Shown piece after piece: positions 18,725-29,900 of a stretch of DNA of 64,000 nt. Location of the stretch: positions 1 through 64,000 of the forward strand of contig CAJOFQ010000001.1 in NCBI GenBank assembly GCA_905233955.1. Direction: 5' to 3'. The stretch is from an uncultured Lachnospiraceae bacterium. GTDB taxonomy: Bacteria > Bacillota > Clostridia > Lachnospirales > Lachnospiraceae. Below the pieces are notes generated by a model, which saw only the letters and a list, made by a program, of their open reading frames with translations, did no database searches and had not been told where the DNA came from. The translations under genes were made by a program, and so were the position numbers. Every line of letters begins with the position of its first letter. The stretch's first letter is position 1.

Positions 18725-19825
18725 ATGAATAAAAATACTTCCGGTCAACGCACAGTATCGCTGGCTTGCCTGATTGTAGGGGTTATTTCTTTGATAATGG
18801 CTCTGTATCTGGACTTTATGGCGTCCAAAGAGCTGGATATATTCTTTATGGGAATCCGCTTGTCAGGTATTCGCGGATGGGCGTTGATAATTGGTGCGCT
18901 TCTGATACTTATAGGTATGTATAAATATCCTACGGATACGCATCATAGGAATATTATCAATTTTATTTTCCTGTTTCCGTTACTGTTCACATTCGTTGTA
19001 ACAGTTATTATCCCGCTGATCCTGGGTATTGGATATTCCTTTACTGATTGGGATGGTATCAGGATCAATGAGTTTGTTGGATTGAATAACTATGCCAGGG
19101 CTATTCATCAGCCGGCATTCATTTATTCGATTCTGCTTACTGCCGGTTTCGTTATCGTCAACATGATCGTAGTTAATGTAGTAGCTTTTCTTCTGGCTCT
19201 GCTTTGCTCATCAAAGCTTAAGGGAGTAGGCTTCTTCAGAGCAGCGTATTTCCTTCCTAACCTTATCGGCGGTATCGTTCTTGGTTATATCTGGCAGTTC
19301 GCTTTTTCAAAGGTTTTGGTTAATTTCACAGCAGCTCTGTTTAACTACGGTTATTCAGTACTGTCTGATACCAAGCTTGCGTTTTTTGCCATTATCGTAG
19401 TGTATGTATGGCAGTATGCCGGATACATTATGCTGATCTACATAACCGGACTTAATACGGTTCCCCGTGAGGTTATAGAAGCAGCCGCTATTGACGGAGC
19501 TAACGCCGTTGACACACTCTTCAGGATCAAGATTCCGATGATTGCTTCTACCATTACAATCTGTTCATTTTTGACGCTGACAAATGCATTCAAGATGTTC
19601 GATGTTAACCTGGCTTTGACCGGTGGAAACGGCACAGTTACAGATTTTATGGGTTCAAGGCTTACAAACGGTACAGAAATGCTTGCCTTGAATATCTATA
19701 CAACAGCTATCAATCAGAATGATTATTCTTTGGGACAGGCTAAGGCTGTTATGTTCTTCATTATCCTTACGGCTGTTTCTATCCTTCAGGTTCGCCTGAC
19801 AAGCAGTAAGGAGGTGGAGATGTAA
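18725..19825 (+). CDS. Sugar ABC transporter permease
   Basis: EAA motif EVIEAAAIDGANAVDTLFRIKIP. Confidence 0.93.
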   Translation: MNKNTSGQRTVSLACLIVGVISLIMALYLDFMASKELDIFFMGIRLSGIRGWALIIGALLILIGMYKYPTDTHHRNIINFIFLFPLLFTFVVTVIIPLILGIGYSFTDWDGIRINEFVGLNNYARAIHQPAFIYSILLTAGFVIVNMIVVNVVAFLLALLCSSKLKGVGFFRAAYFLPNLIGGIVLGYIWQFAFSKVLVNFTAALFNYGYSVLSDTKLAFFAIIVVYVWQYAGYIMLIYITGLNTVPREVIEAAAIDGANAVDTLFRIKIPMIASTITICSFLTLTNAFKMFDVNLALTGGNGTVTDFMGSRLTNGTEMLALNIYTTAINQNDYSLGQAKAVMFFIILTAVSILQVRLTSSKEVEM

Positions 19826-20691
19826 TGAATACGGAACCTAAGACTTCTACAAAAGTTATTTCATTTATTATCGCCACCTGTATAGCTTTGTATATTTTGT
19901 TCCCGTTTTATCTGGTGGTTGTAAATGCTTGTAAGGCTCCTATGATGATCACCGAGAGTCCTGTAAGCATGAATGGGGTTTCATTTTCGCAGTTAGCGTC
20001 AAACCTTAATGATGTTATCCATAATGTTCATTTCCAGTTCTGGTATGCCTTTGGATCATCAGTTATCATTACAGTGGTTTCACTGGTACTGTTAGCCCTG
20101 TTCGGAGGAATGGCAGCGTGGGTTATCTGCCGTAACAAGACAGTTTGGTCTACCCTTATATACTTTACCTTTATTGCATCAATGATCATTCCTTTCCAGG
20201 CAGTAATGCTTGCTTTGATCTCAACTTTCCGTGATGCTGGTAATTTCATAGGTATTCCGATGCTTCGTTCCATACCCGGTACTATTTTTGCATACTGTGG
20301 TTTTGGCGGTGCTATGACTGTATTCATCCTTAACGGATTTATCAAGGGCATACCTTACGAGCTTGAAGAGGCTGCTTCTATAGACGGTTGTCCTCCCGAG
20401 GAGATATTCTTCAGGGTTATTCTTCCTCTGTTAAAGCCTGTAATAGTAACGGTGTCTATCCTTAATGGTATGTGGATTTGGAACGATTACCTGTTACCTT
20501 CACTGCTGCTTGGATCAAACAGTGCAGTAAAGACACTGCCGGTGGCTATTCAGTCATTTGTAGGATCATTCGTTACCCAGTGGAATTTGATCCTGGCTGC
20601 GGCTTTACTTACCATAACGCCTATGGTAATCATCTTCCTGTTTGCCCAGAAGCAGATTATCGCAGGTATGGTCGATGGAGCGATAAAATAG
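19825..20691 (+). CDS. Carbohydrate ABC transporter permease
   Basis: EAA motif ELEEAASIDGCPPEEIFFRVILP; 1-nt overlap with the preceding permease. Confidence 0.93.
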   Translation: MNTEPKTSTKVISFIIATCIALYILFPFYLVVVNACKAPMMITESPVSMNGVSFSQLASNLNDVIHNVHFQFWYAFGSSVIITVVSLVLLALFGGMAAWVICRNKTVWSTLIYFTFIASMIIPFQAVMLALISTFRDAGNFIGIPMLRSIPGTIFAYCGFGGAMTVFILNGFIKGIPYELEEAASIDGCPPEEIFFRVILPLLKPVIVTVSILNGMWIWNDYLLPSLLLGSNSAVKTLPVAIQSFVGSFVTQWNLILAAALLTITPMVIIFLFAQKQIIAGMVDGAIK

Positions 20692-20731
20692 TCATTGTTC
20701 CTTGTATAATACAGTTATCATAAACTTATTT

Positions 20732-20763
20732 AGACCGAAGGGATTTAGTTCCCTTCGGTCTTC
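20732..20763 (+). terminator. Rho-independent terminator
   Basis: GACCGAAGGGATTTAGTTCCCTTCGGTCTTCTT. Confidence 0.85.
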
Positions 20764-20850
20764 TTAATTTTCTAAGAGTTGCAAGCAAAGTAAAATACTG
20801 GTAGAATATCCTTTGTTATTTATGACCCACATATCAAAAGCTATTTTGCT

Positions 20851-21546
20851 ATGAAGATATTTGATTTAAACGGTCCTTTGATGGACGCTTTACGAAAGTT
20901 TTCTGATATAGTAGTGTACAATCTGCTGTTTTGTTTGTTTTCATTGCCGGTAATTACAGCCGGCGCTTCCCTCTGTGCTTTATGTGAGGGAATGCAGCTT
21001 ATAGCTTCAGACAGGGATTCTGATCTTCCTGTATTTAAAACATTTTTGAAAACCTTTAAGAAAAGCTTTGTAAGCGCCACTTTATTGTGGTTTGTCTGTA
21101 TATTTTGTTATTTTATACTGGTATCTGTCAACTATGCCGCTGAAATCTTTAAGGGTAAGGGATTGGGTACAAGTTACACAATAACCTATTACGCCCTGGC
21201 TATTCTGTTGATTTTTGGATATCAAAATCTTTTTCCATCACTTGCCAGATGGACGGATTTGAAGGTTTTTAGGTGTGTTAAAAGATCGTACCAGGTGGCT
21301 GTGGTCGGTCTGCCATGGACAGTTGCCGGAATTATAATAACGGTGTTGTTTGCCTATCTGACATTGGTTTTTAATCGGAATTTTATGAGATTTGGCATGT
21401 TTTTATGGGCTGTCTGCGGGTTTGGAATAGTAACTTATCTTAGCAGTTTTCTGTTTCTGAAGGCTGCAGATAGCTTTGAAAAAAGAGAGCAGCTTCGAAT
21501 TAAGGAGTTTTATAAGAACGATGAGGATTCGGATAATGGACAATAA
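20851..21546 (+). CDS. DUF624 (YesL-like) membrane protein
   Basis: Multi-TM, VYNLLFCLFSLPVITAGASLCALCEGMQLIA is typical of the family; next to a sugar ABC operon. Confidence 0.8.
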   Translation: MKIFDLNGPLMDALRKFSDIVVYNLLFCLFSLPVITAGASLCALCEGMQLIASDRDSDLPVFKTFLKTFKKSFVSATLLWFVCIFCYFILVSVNYAAEIFKGKGLGTSYTITYYALAILLIFGYQNLFPSLARWTDLKVFRCVKRSYQVAVVGLPWTVAGIIITVLFAYLTLVFNRNFMRFGMFLWAVCGFGIVTYLSSFLFLKAADSFEKREQLRIKEFYKNDEDSDNGQ

Positions 21547-22093
21547 TATTTGGACTGATTCTATCAAGGAATTAAGGGATGTCTATGTTCTAAGCTGCTG
21601 CGGTATACTGGCAGCTCTTGCTGTTGCACTTAAGTTTGTTGCCTCCATAGATATAGGAGAATACATAAGAATAGGATTTTCAGATCTGCCCGGTATGGCA
21701 GTCTCAGCATTATTCGGACCGGCAGTTGGCGGAGTATTCTGGGGTATGCTTGATATCATAAAATATCTGGTAGCTCCAACCGGGCCGTTTTTCCCTGGAT
21801 TTACACTGTCGGCAGTTATTAATGGTATGATTTTCGGGTTTGTCCTGTACCATAAGAATCTTACGATTAAGCGTGTATTGGCAGCCCAGTTTATATCGAA
21901 GCTTATTATTAGTGTGGGATTAAATACTTTCTGGCTGTCAGTTTTATATGATAATTTATTCATAGTTATGCTTCCGGTCAGAATAGTCACTGCGCTTGTG
22001 ATGCTTCCTATAGATTCTATGATCACATTTATGATTCTAAGATTTGTATCCAGATTATGGCAGTATGGCATAAGAATGAGGGATACAGCATAA
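21536..22093 (+). CDS. folT: ECF transporter S component, folate family (FolT-like)
   Basis: ALAVALKFVASIDIGEYIRIGFSDLPGMAVSALFGPAVGGVFWGMLDIIKYLV. Confidence 0.8.
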   Translation: MDNNIWTDSIKELRDVYVLSCCGILAALAVALKFVASIDIGEYIRIGFSDLPGMAVSALFGPAVGGVFWGMLDIIKYLVAPTGPFFPGFTLSAVINGMIFGFVLYHKNLTIKRVLAAQFISKLIISVGLNTFWLSVLYDNLFIVMLPVRIVTALVMLPIDSMITFMILRFVSRLWQYGIRMRDTA

Positions 22094-22111
22094 AGGAAAA
22101 GGAGTGTTGAA

Positions 22112-22855
22112 ATGGCAAAAGAGATTTTGCATGTAAAGGATTTAAAGGTAGAGGTTGAGGAAAAAGAGATTCTGCATGGCTTGAGCCTTTCTGCAAATGA
22201 AGGAGAAGTTCATGTAATAATGGGACCTAATGGAGCAGGAAAGTCTACATTAGGCTATTCATTAATGGGGCATCCATCATACATTAAGACTGGTGGAAAC
22301 ATTTCCTTTTTAGGTGAGGATATCACGGACGAACCCACTGATAAGATCGCAAAAAGAGGAATGTTCCTGTCATTCCAGAATCCGGTAGAGGTTCCTGGAA
22401 TTACACTTTCGAATTTCATTAGAAATGCCCTGGAACAGCGTACCGGCAAGCATGTAAGAGTTTGGGATTTCAATAAAAAGCTGGAAGCGACCATGTCCAT
22501 TCTGCAGATGGATAAGGATTATGCGATGCGTGATCTGAATGTTGGTTTTTCCGGAGGAGAAAAGAAAAAAGCGGAAATATTACAGCTTTTACTTCTGGCT
22601 CCTTCGCTTGCAATACTAGATGAAACAGATTCAGGTCTGGATGTGGATGCTGTTCGGACGGTTTCCCAGGGAATCGAAGAATATAAAAAACAGGTAAATG
22701 GCGCTCTTTTAATAATTACTCACAGCACTAAAATACTTGAAGCGTTGTCTGTGGATAAGGTACATGTGCTGGTGGATGGACGCATTGTTGCAGAGGGCGG
22801 CAGTGAGCTTGTTGATGAGATTAATAAGAGCGGATTTGAGAGATACATATCATGA
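22112..22855 (+). CDS. sufC: Fe-S cluster assembly ATPase SufC
   Basis: GPNGAGKSTLGYSLMGHP, FSGGEKKKAEILQL. Confidence 0.97.
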   Translation: MAKEILHVKDLKVEVEEKEILHGLSLSANEGEVHVIMGPNGAGKSTLGYSLMGHPSYIKTGGNISFLGEDITDEPTDKIAKRGMFLSFQNPVEVPGITLSNFIRNALEQRTGKHVRVWDFNKKLEATMSILQMDKDYAMRDLNVGFSGGEKKKAEILQLLLLAPSLAILDETDSGLDVDAVRTVSQGIEEYKKQVNGALLIITHSTKILEALSVDKVHVLVDGRIVAEGGSELVDEINKSGFERYIS

Positions 22856-24279
22856 TGAAGGAAAAAGAGACAGAAGAAAAGACTTATGTTGAGGACATTG
22901 ACCGCAGCATATATGATTTCAGATATGATGAGAAGGATTCCTATCGGGTAGATGAGGGCTTGACCGAAGAAATTGTAAGACAGATTTCCGAGGAGAAAAA
23001 TGATCCGCAGTGGATGCGTGACTTCAGATTAGAGTCTCTTAAAATATTCAACAAAACGGAAATGGTTGACTGGGGACCTGATATATCCGGACTTGATATG
23101 GATAATATTGTTACTTATGTCCGTCCCAATACTGATCGTATGCATGCAAATTGGGATGAGGTACCTACGGACATCAAGGATACATTTGAGAGATTGGGAA
23201 TACCACAGGCAGAGCGCGAGTCCCTGGCGGGAGTAGGGGCTCAATATGATTCCGAGCTTGTGTATCATAATGTTAAGGACGAGGTGGCTTCACAAGGTGT
23301 TATTTACACTGATCTGGAAAGCGCGCTGCATACTGAGCACGCCGATCGTATCCGCGAGCATTTTATGAAGCTGGTGCCGCCAACTGACCATAAATTTGCG
23401 GCTTTGCATGGCGCTGTGTGGTCGGGAGGTTCGTTTGTATATGTACCTTCTGGAGTATCTGTAGAGATACCTTTGCAGTCATATTTTAGATTGAATGCTC
23501 CCGGAGCCGGACAGTTCGAGCATACGCTTATTATAGTTGATGAGGGGGCATATCTTCATTTTATCGAGGGCTGTTCAGCTCCCAAATATAATGTTGCAAA
23601 TCTTCACGCAGGTTGTGTGGAATTATTTGTAGGAGAGGGCGCTACACTTAGATATTCTACAATTGAGAACTGGTCTAAGAACATGTACAACCTTAACACT
23701 AAAAGGGCCAGGGTTGAAAAGAATGGAAAAGTAGAGTGGATATCCGGATCATTTGGCTCCCATATCTCGTATTTGTACCCTATGAGTGTGCTGGCAGGGG
23801 AGAATGCCAGGGCTGAATTTACAAGTGTGACCTTTGCAGGTGAGGGTCAGAACCTGGACACAGGTACCAAGGTTTTACACAATGCACCTAATACCTCATC
23901 CTATGTTAATACCAGATCTATTTCAAAGAGCGGAGGGATTTCCACCTTCAGAAGCTCTGTAGTTGTATCCAATAAAGCAAAGGGCTCAAAGTCATCGGTA
24001 TCCTGTCAATCCCTGATGCTGGACGATATATCAAGATCCGATACTATTCCGGCCATGGATATCAGAACTTCAGATGCTGATATCGGACATGAGGCGAGGA
24101 TAGGACGCATAAGTGATGATGTTGTATTTTATCTTATGAGCAGAGGGATGAGCGAAGAAGATGCCAGGGCTCTAATAGTAACCGGTTTTGCGGATACAGT
24201 TGGCAAAGAGCTGCCTTTGGAATACGCTGTAGAGATGAACAATCTGATAAGACTGGAAATGAAAGGGAGTATCGGATAA
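22852..24279 (+). CDS. sufB: Fe-S cluster assembly protein SufB
   Basis: SufB family; HALYMMS-like C-terminal motif; operon context. Confidence 0.97.
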   Translation: MMKEKETEEKTYVEDIDRSIYDFRYDEKDSYRVDEGLTEEIVRQISEEKNDPQWMRDFRLESLKIFNKTEMVDWGPDISGLDMDNIVTYVRPNTDRMHANWDEVPTDIKDTFERLGIPQAERESLAGVGAQYDSELVYHNVKDEVASQGVIYTDLESALHTEHADRIREHFMKLVPPTDHKFAALHGAVWSGGSFVYVPSGVSVEIPLQSYFRLNAPGAGQFEHTLIIVDEGAYLHFIEGCSAPKYNVANLHAGCVELFVGEGATLRYSTIENWSKNMYNLNTKRARVEKNGKVEWISGSFGSHISYLYPMSVLAGENARAEFTSVTFAGEGQNLDTGTKVLHNAPNTSSYVNTRSISKSGGISTFRSSVVVSNKAKGSKSSVSCQSLMLDDISRSDTIPAMDIRTSDADIGHEARIGRISDDVVFYLMSRGMSEEDARALIVTGFADTVGKELPLEYAVEMNNLIRLEMKGSIG

Positions 24280-25322
24280 TGAAGGATAATAACATTACGA
24301 TAAACCAAATTCCTGCCAGGACTTATCGCTGGCTGTCAATGAATATGGCAAGCGTAAAGAGCTTTGATGGTGTTTTGGCAGATGCTTCATTTGATGTTCC
24401 AATCCAGTGGAGCCTGAAGGATCGCAGCTATAGTGCAGGATTGATGGCTACAGCCTTGGGAAGTGAATTTGATGACATTTTTACATCTTCAAATCTAAAT
24501 GAAAAGTATTTATCCATCTCAAAGCAGACTTCATCATCACAACCGATAAAGCTGACCTGTTATGCAGCAGATTCAAAATACGCCATGATTCCTGTGTATG
24601 TGGATGTGGAAAAAAATGCTTCCGGAACCATGATTATTTTTTTAGGCGGCAATGATTCATCAGCAGGTATGGCAGTTCAAGTCAGGATCAATCTCGAAGA
24701 AGCATCGGATTTCAGGCTTGTATGCGTGGCAGGAGCTTCTGTTGATAATGTTTTTTTGGATGTAGGAACCAGGCAGCAAGCCAACAGCTCATTTAAGCTG
24801 GAGCAGCTTTTCCTAAAAGGAAGCCATATTTACACCGGATGCCGAAGTGATCTTATAGGTGATGGTTCATCCTTTGATACAAAAATTGCATATGAGGTTT
24901 CAGGTGATGACAGACTGGATATGAATTATATAGTCAATCATTTTGGCAAGCGTACATTATCTGATATGATCGTATCCGGGGTTCTTAGGGATAATGCATA
25001 TAAGCTTTTCAGAGGCACTATAGACTTTAAAAGAGGTGCAAAGGATGCCATAGGTAATGAACAGGAAGATGTTCTGCTGTTGGATGATGGAGTGGAAAAT
25101 AAGACAATTCCGCTTATATTGTGTCAGGAAGAGGATGTAGAAGGCAATCATGGTGCAACCATAGGCAGATTAAGTGAAGAGCTTATGTTCTATATGATGT
25201 CGCGTGGAATGAATACAGAGGAAATATACGAGATGATGGCGGATGCCAGAATTGACTCGGTTTGTCGGAATATTCCCGATGCAGGCATTATTGAAGAGAT
25301 AGCCGGTCTTCGTAAAAGCTAA
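24279..25322 (+). CDS. sufD: Fe-S cluster assembly protein SufD
   Basis: SufBD core, EDVEGNHGATIGRLSEELMFYMMSRGM. Confidence 0.93.
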   Translation: MKDNNITINQIPARTYRWLSMNMASVKSFDGVLADASFDVPIQWSLKDRSYSAGLMATALGSEFDDIFTSSNLNEKYLSISKQTSSSQPIKLTCYAADSKYAMIPVYVDVEKNASGTMIIFLGGNDSSAGMAVQVRINLEEASDFRLVCVAGASVDNVFLDVGTRQQANSSFKLEQLFLKGSHIYTGCRSDLIGDGSSFDTKIAYEVSGDDRLDMNYIVNHFGKRTLSDMIVSGVLRDNAYKLFRGTIDFKRGAKDAIGNEQEDVLLLDDGVENKTIPLILCQEEDVEGNHGATIGRLSEELMFYMMSRGMNTEEIYEMMADARIDSVCRNIPDAGIIEEIAGLRKS

Positions 25323-25335
25323 GAGGTGCAGATTA

Positions 25336-26547
25336 TTGAATACTATAAGAAAAAAGGGTTTTCCGGTATTAGAAGGTCAAAAGATTCATTATCTGGATAA
25401 TGCGGCTACAACGCAGAAGCCAGGGTGTGTTATAACTGCGGCAGAGAACTATTACCGTATGCATAACGCCAATCCTATGCGTGGTCTTTATGCTCTTTCC
25501 ATTGCTGCCACTGATGCTTATGAAAAGGCCAGAAGCAGTGTAAGAGAGTTTATTAACGCCGAAAAGGACGAAGAGATAATCTTTACCAGAAATGCTACCG
25601 AAAGCCTGAATCTGGTTGCTTATAGTTATGGCTCGATGGCTCTTAAGGAAGGTGATGAGATTATTGTTACCATAGTGGAGCATCACAGTAATTTTCTCCC
25701 TTGGAAGCAGGCTGCGCTTCGGGCCGGAGCGAAGATTGTCTTTTTTGAATGTGAACAGGACGGCAGCCTGTCTCTGGACAAATTCAAATCACTTTTAAAT
25801 GATCGCACTAAGATAGTAGCAATGACACAGCTTTCCAATGTGTTTGGAAGGATGTATGATGTTAAGGAATTCGCAGCCTGCGCCCATGAGGTGGGAGCTG
25901 TGTTTGTGTGTGACGGTGCACAGAGTGTACCTCATATGCCGGTGGATGTAAGAGTTCTGGATGTGGATTTTCTGGCTTTTTCCGGACATAAGATGTATGC
26001 GCCTATGGGTATAGGGGTGCTGTACGGTAAGTCCAGGCTGCTCAAGGAAATGCCTCCTTTTTTGTATGGCGGCGAAATGATCGAGTATGTTACCCGGGAA
26101 AAGACAACTTATGCCAATATTCCTCACAAGTTCGAAGCAGGAACAGTTAATGTAGGAGGCGCAGTCGGGCTGGATGAAGCAATAGCATTCATGAAAAGGA
26201 TAGGTTGGGATACCATTATAGACAGTGAGAACAAGCTTACTGCTTATATGTTTGATGAGATGAGTAAGATTGACCATGTACATATAATCGGCAGTGATGA
26301 TCCCGGTGAGCACCATGGAATAATAACCTTTGTTATAGACGATGTACATCCGCATGATGTGGCTGCCATATTTGATGAAAATGATGTGGCGATCAGGGCA
26401 GGACATCACTGTGCTCAGCCCCTGCACCAGCATTTAGGATTGTTTTCGACCACGAGGGCTTCACTTGCTTTTTACAATACAAAAGAAGATATTGATGCAT
26501 TTATAGCATGCCTTAAGACTATACGGGGGAAGATGGGATATGAGTAA
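25336..26547 (+). CDS. sufS: Cysteine desulfurase SufS
   Basis: TTG start; NATESLNLVA, FSGHKMYAPMGIGVLYG PLP-Lys motif, RAGHHCAQPLH. Confidence 0.96.
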   Translation: MNTIRKKGFPVLEGQKIHYLDNAATTQKPGCVITAAENYYRMHNANPMRGLYALSIAATDAYEKARSSVREFINAEKDEEIIFTRNATESLNLVAYSYGSMALKEGDEIIVTIVEHHSNFLPWKQAALRAGAKIVFFECEQDGSLSLDKFKSLLNDRTKIVAMTQLSNVFGRMYDVKEFAACAHEVGAVFVCDGAQSVPHMPVDVRVLDVDFLAFSGHKMYAPMGIGVLYGKSRLLKEMPPFLYGGEMIEYVTREKTTYANIPHKFEAGTVNVGGAVGLDEAIAFMKRIGWDTIIDSENKLTAYMFDEMSKIDHVHIIGSDDPGEHHGIITFVIDDVHPHDVAAIFDENDVAIRAGHHCAQPLHQHLGLFSTTRASLAFYNTKEDIDAFIACLKTIRGKMGYE

Positions 26548-26962
26548 TACTTTTTATAACGAGATCATTACAGATCATAATGTGCATCCTGTACATAAGC
26601 ATGATATAGAAGGCGCGAACTTCACGCTGGAAGGTGTAAATCCATCATGTGGAGATGATATTATACTATCGCTTAAGGTTGAAGACGGTATTATTACGGA
26701 TGGCGGATATACAGGCGATGGATGCGCCATATCCCAGGCATCTGCAGATATGATGCTGGATCTTGTAATTGGAAGAACCAAGGATGAAGCTCTCGCTCTG
26801 TCGGAAATTTTTATCAGAATGATCACTGGTGAGATTACGGATGATGAAAGAGAAAAGCTGGAAGAGGCAGGGGTGCTGCAGGATGTCTCGCATATGCCTG
26901 CCCGTGTAAAGTGCGCGGTTTTAGGATGGCATACAATGGATGAGATGCTAAACGAAGAATAA
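26540..26962 (+). CDS. sufU: Fe-S assembly/sulfur relay protein SufU
   Basis: Conserved Cys in NPSCGD, GDGCAIS, RVKCAVLGW. Confidence 0.94.
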   Translation: MSNTFYNEIITDHNVHPVHKHDIEGANFTLEGVNPSCGDDIILSLKVEDGIITDGGYTGDGCAISQASADMMLDLVIGRTKDEALALSEIFIRMITGEITDDEREKLEEAGVLQDVSHMPARVKCAVLGWHTMDEMLNEE

Positions 26963-26973
26963 GAAGGTTATAG

Positions 26974-29900
26974 ATGGCATTACAGCTTATTACAGGTCCC
27001 AGTGGAAGCGGTAAATCATATAATCTGTTCTCTAAGGTAGCAAGTCATGCTGCTGATAATCCCAGGCAGCGTCATCTGGTGTTAGTACCTGAGCAATTTA
27101 CTTTACAGACACAGCGCGAGTTAGTTTTGCGTTCAGAAAACCACGGCATCCTTAACATAGAGGTGCTTTCATTTGAGCGTCTGGCATATAGAGTGTTTGA
27201 TGAGCTTGGGACCACTGTATACGATGTACTGGAAGATACGGGCAAATCTCTTTTATTACGCAAGATTTGTACTGATCTTAAGGATAAACTTAATATTTTA
27301 ACCTCAGGAATTGATAACAGAGGTTTCATTGATGAGCTTAAATCCCTGTTGAGTGAATTTGCCCTGTATGGTATTACCCCCGAACAATTGGGGGATTTTT
27401 TGCGTGTAGAGGATATGGGTGATATATATTATTCAAAGATCAAGGATTTGATAACCATATACACCCGGTATGAAAAAGAGCTTGAAGGAAGTTATATTAC
27501 ATCTGAACAAATATTATCTAAGCTTTTAACAATTATAGAAAATTCAGAGTTTGTAAAGGATTCATTCTTAGCATTTGATGGGTATACCGGCTTTACCCCG
27601 GTTCAGAACAAACTGTTCGAGCGGATGCTTGTTCTGGCAAAGGAGATATGGGTTACTGTAACGCTGGATGATAATGAAACATCACTTTTTGACATGAGCC
27701 TTGATTACATTAAGTCAATGATGTTTCTTGCCAAAACTGCTAAAACTAAAATTAATAATATCATTAAGTTAAGCAATACCGGGGGAATACGGTATGTTGC
27801 CAATGGAATGATGGAACATCTCGAGAGAAATCTGTTCAGGCTCAGACCGCTTATAATGAATGAAAAAAAGTGGAATGAAGCAGAAGATGTGGTTCGTGCT
27901 TATGAAGTATCTGAAATTAAAGACGAGCTGATATTTGCAGCTTCTCAAATACGCCGCATGATCAAGGATAATAAGGAATTAAGATTTAGGGATTTTGCTG
28001 TTCTTTGCTCTGATATTAATGATTATCAATACATAATTTCAGAACTTTTTGAAGAATATGAGATACCGGTATTTGTAGACTCCAGAGATACAGCCTTGAG
28101 AGATCCTTTCATAGAGCTGGTAGAAGCAGTAGTGCATCTGTTTGTAAAAGATTTTTCCTATGAAGCTGTCCTAAATTATCTGAAATGCGCTATGTCTGGT
28201 ATTGATCAGGATACTATCGATCTGTTGGACAATTATCTGCTTGCTACAGGAATCCGGGGATTTATGACATGGAATAGTATTTTTGACAGGTATGCAAAGG
28301 ATATCTCTTCGGAAGAGCTGGTAGAAATCAACAAAGCAAGAGAAAGCATTATTGCTGCATTTTCTGATGGGAGAAATTTTAGTCCTTCCGCCACAGCAAG
28401 AGATTTTTCAGAAAAGCTGTATTATATATTATTAGAATTAAACTGTGAGAAGTTATTAAAGGAACGGGCCGCAAGGCTTGAAGAGGAGCATGACCTTAAG
28501 CAGGCACAGATGGTACGGCAGCTTTACCCGAAGGTAATGGAACTTCTGGATAAAATAGTAGGGTTAATGGGAGATGTAACGCTTAATATTGAAGTTTTTG
28601 AGGATATATTAAATGAGGGCTTACAGACTCTGACTGTAGGAGTTATACCCCCATCTCTGGACTGTGTAACCTTTGGTGATATTGAAAGGACCAGAATTGG
28701 CGATATTCACACACTTTTTTTAATAGGACTATCAGATGCACATATTCCAAAGAGATTCGATGGCGGGGGCATACTGCTCCAGTCAGAGAGGGAAAAAATA
28801 AAACAATACGATATTGAACTGGCACCGACGGACAGGGAGAACACCCTGCATCAGAAGTTTTATTTATATCTGGCATTAACGAAACCATCCAGACAGCTGA
28901 TACTGACCTCTCCAAGGTTCTCACATGATGGAGAGAGTGTTAACCCTTCGTATCTGTTATCACTGGTAACGGGATATTATGAGGCTATGACGGTTGAAAG
29001 GATTTCCAGTCAAGATTTAAAGTTTGATCCCGACGCCATTGCGTGGCTGCCTGATAACCTGTCAGACTCAATAAGAGAATACGAAAGAGGAAGACTGGAG
29101 GAAAAATATAAGAAATTATTTTATGAATTAATGTCGTTATTGAAGACCGCTGATATAGTTACATTCGATTCTCTCATTCAGGCAGGATGGTATATTCATC
29201 ATAATGCTGCCATTCCAAAGGCTGTAATGAATGCGATAAATAATTCATACACTATCGGTGTTTCCGCCAGCAGGCTGGAAAAATATGCTTCATGTGCATA
29301 TGCTTATTTTTTGAAATATATATTAGATTTAAGAGAAAGAAGTGAACACAAGGCGGGTGCCGCAGATATGGGCAGCGTATACCATGAAGCTTTGGAGCGT
29401 TATTCCAGTAAATTAGAAGAGTCGGAATATGACTGGTTTAATGTCACAAAAGAAGTTAGAGACAACCTGTTAAGCGAGAGTGTCAGCGAAACATTCTTAA
29501 AATTAAAAGAAGTTAATATGTTTGATTCCGCCAGAGAAACATACTTACTTGAAAGAATGAAGCGAACACTTAGAAGGACAGTTGAGACTCTAACATCACA
29601 GGTAAGGCATGGAAGCTTTGTTCCAAAGGCATTTGAGGTATCATTATCAGAGATGTCAGGCAGTGCATTAAGAATACCACTGGATAATAATCTGACCATG
29701 AAATTATCGGGTATTATTGACAGAATGGATTGGTACGAAACTGACTCTGATATATACATCAAGATCATAGATTATAAATCCGGTGTCAAGGATGCAAATA
29801 TTTCTGATACTTATGAGGGCTTGCAGCTGCAGCTTTTACTGTATATGAGGGCTGCTACAGAAAAAAAGGATTCCGGTAAGATAATTCATCCTGCAGCAAT

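Noticed and set aside
20764-20850. Possible THF riboswitch upstream of the DUF624-folT pair
   Set aside because: Short AT-rich stretch without recognisable aptamer features
25795-26433. 212-aa minus ORF opposite sufS
   Set aside because: SufS on the + strand has all family motifs; the antisense ORF shows no recognisable domain or RBS
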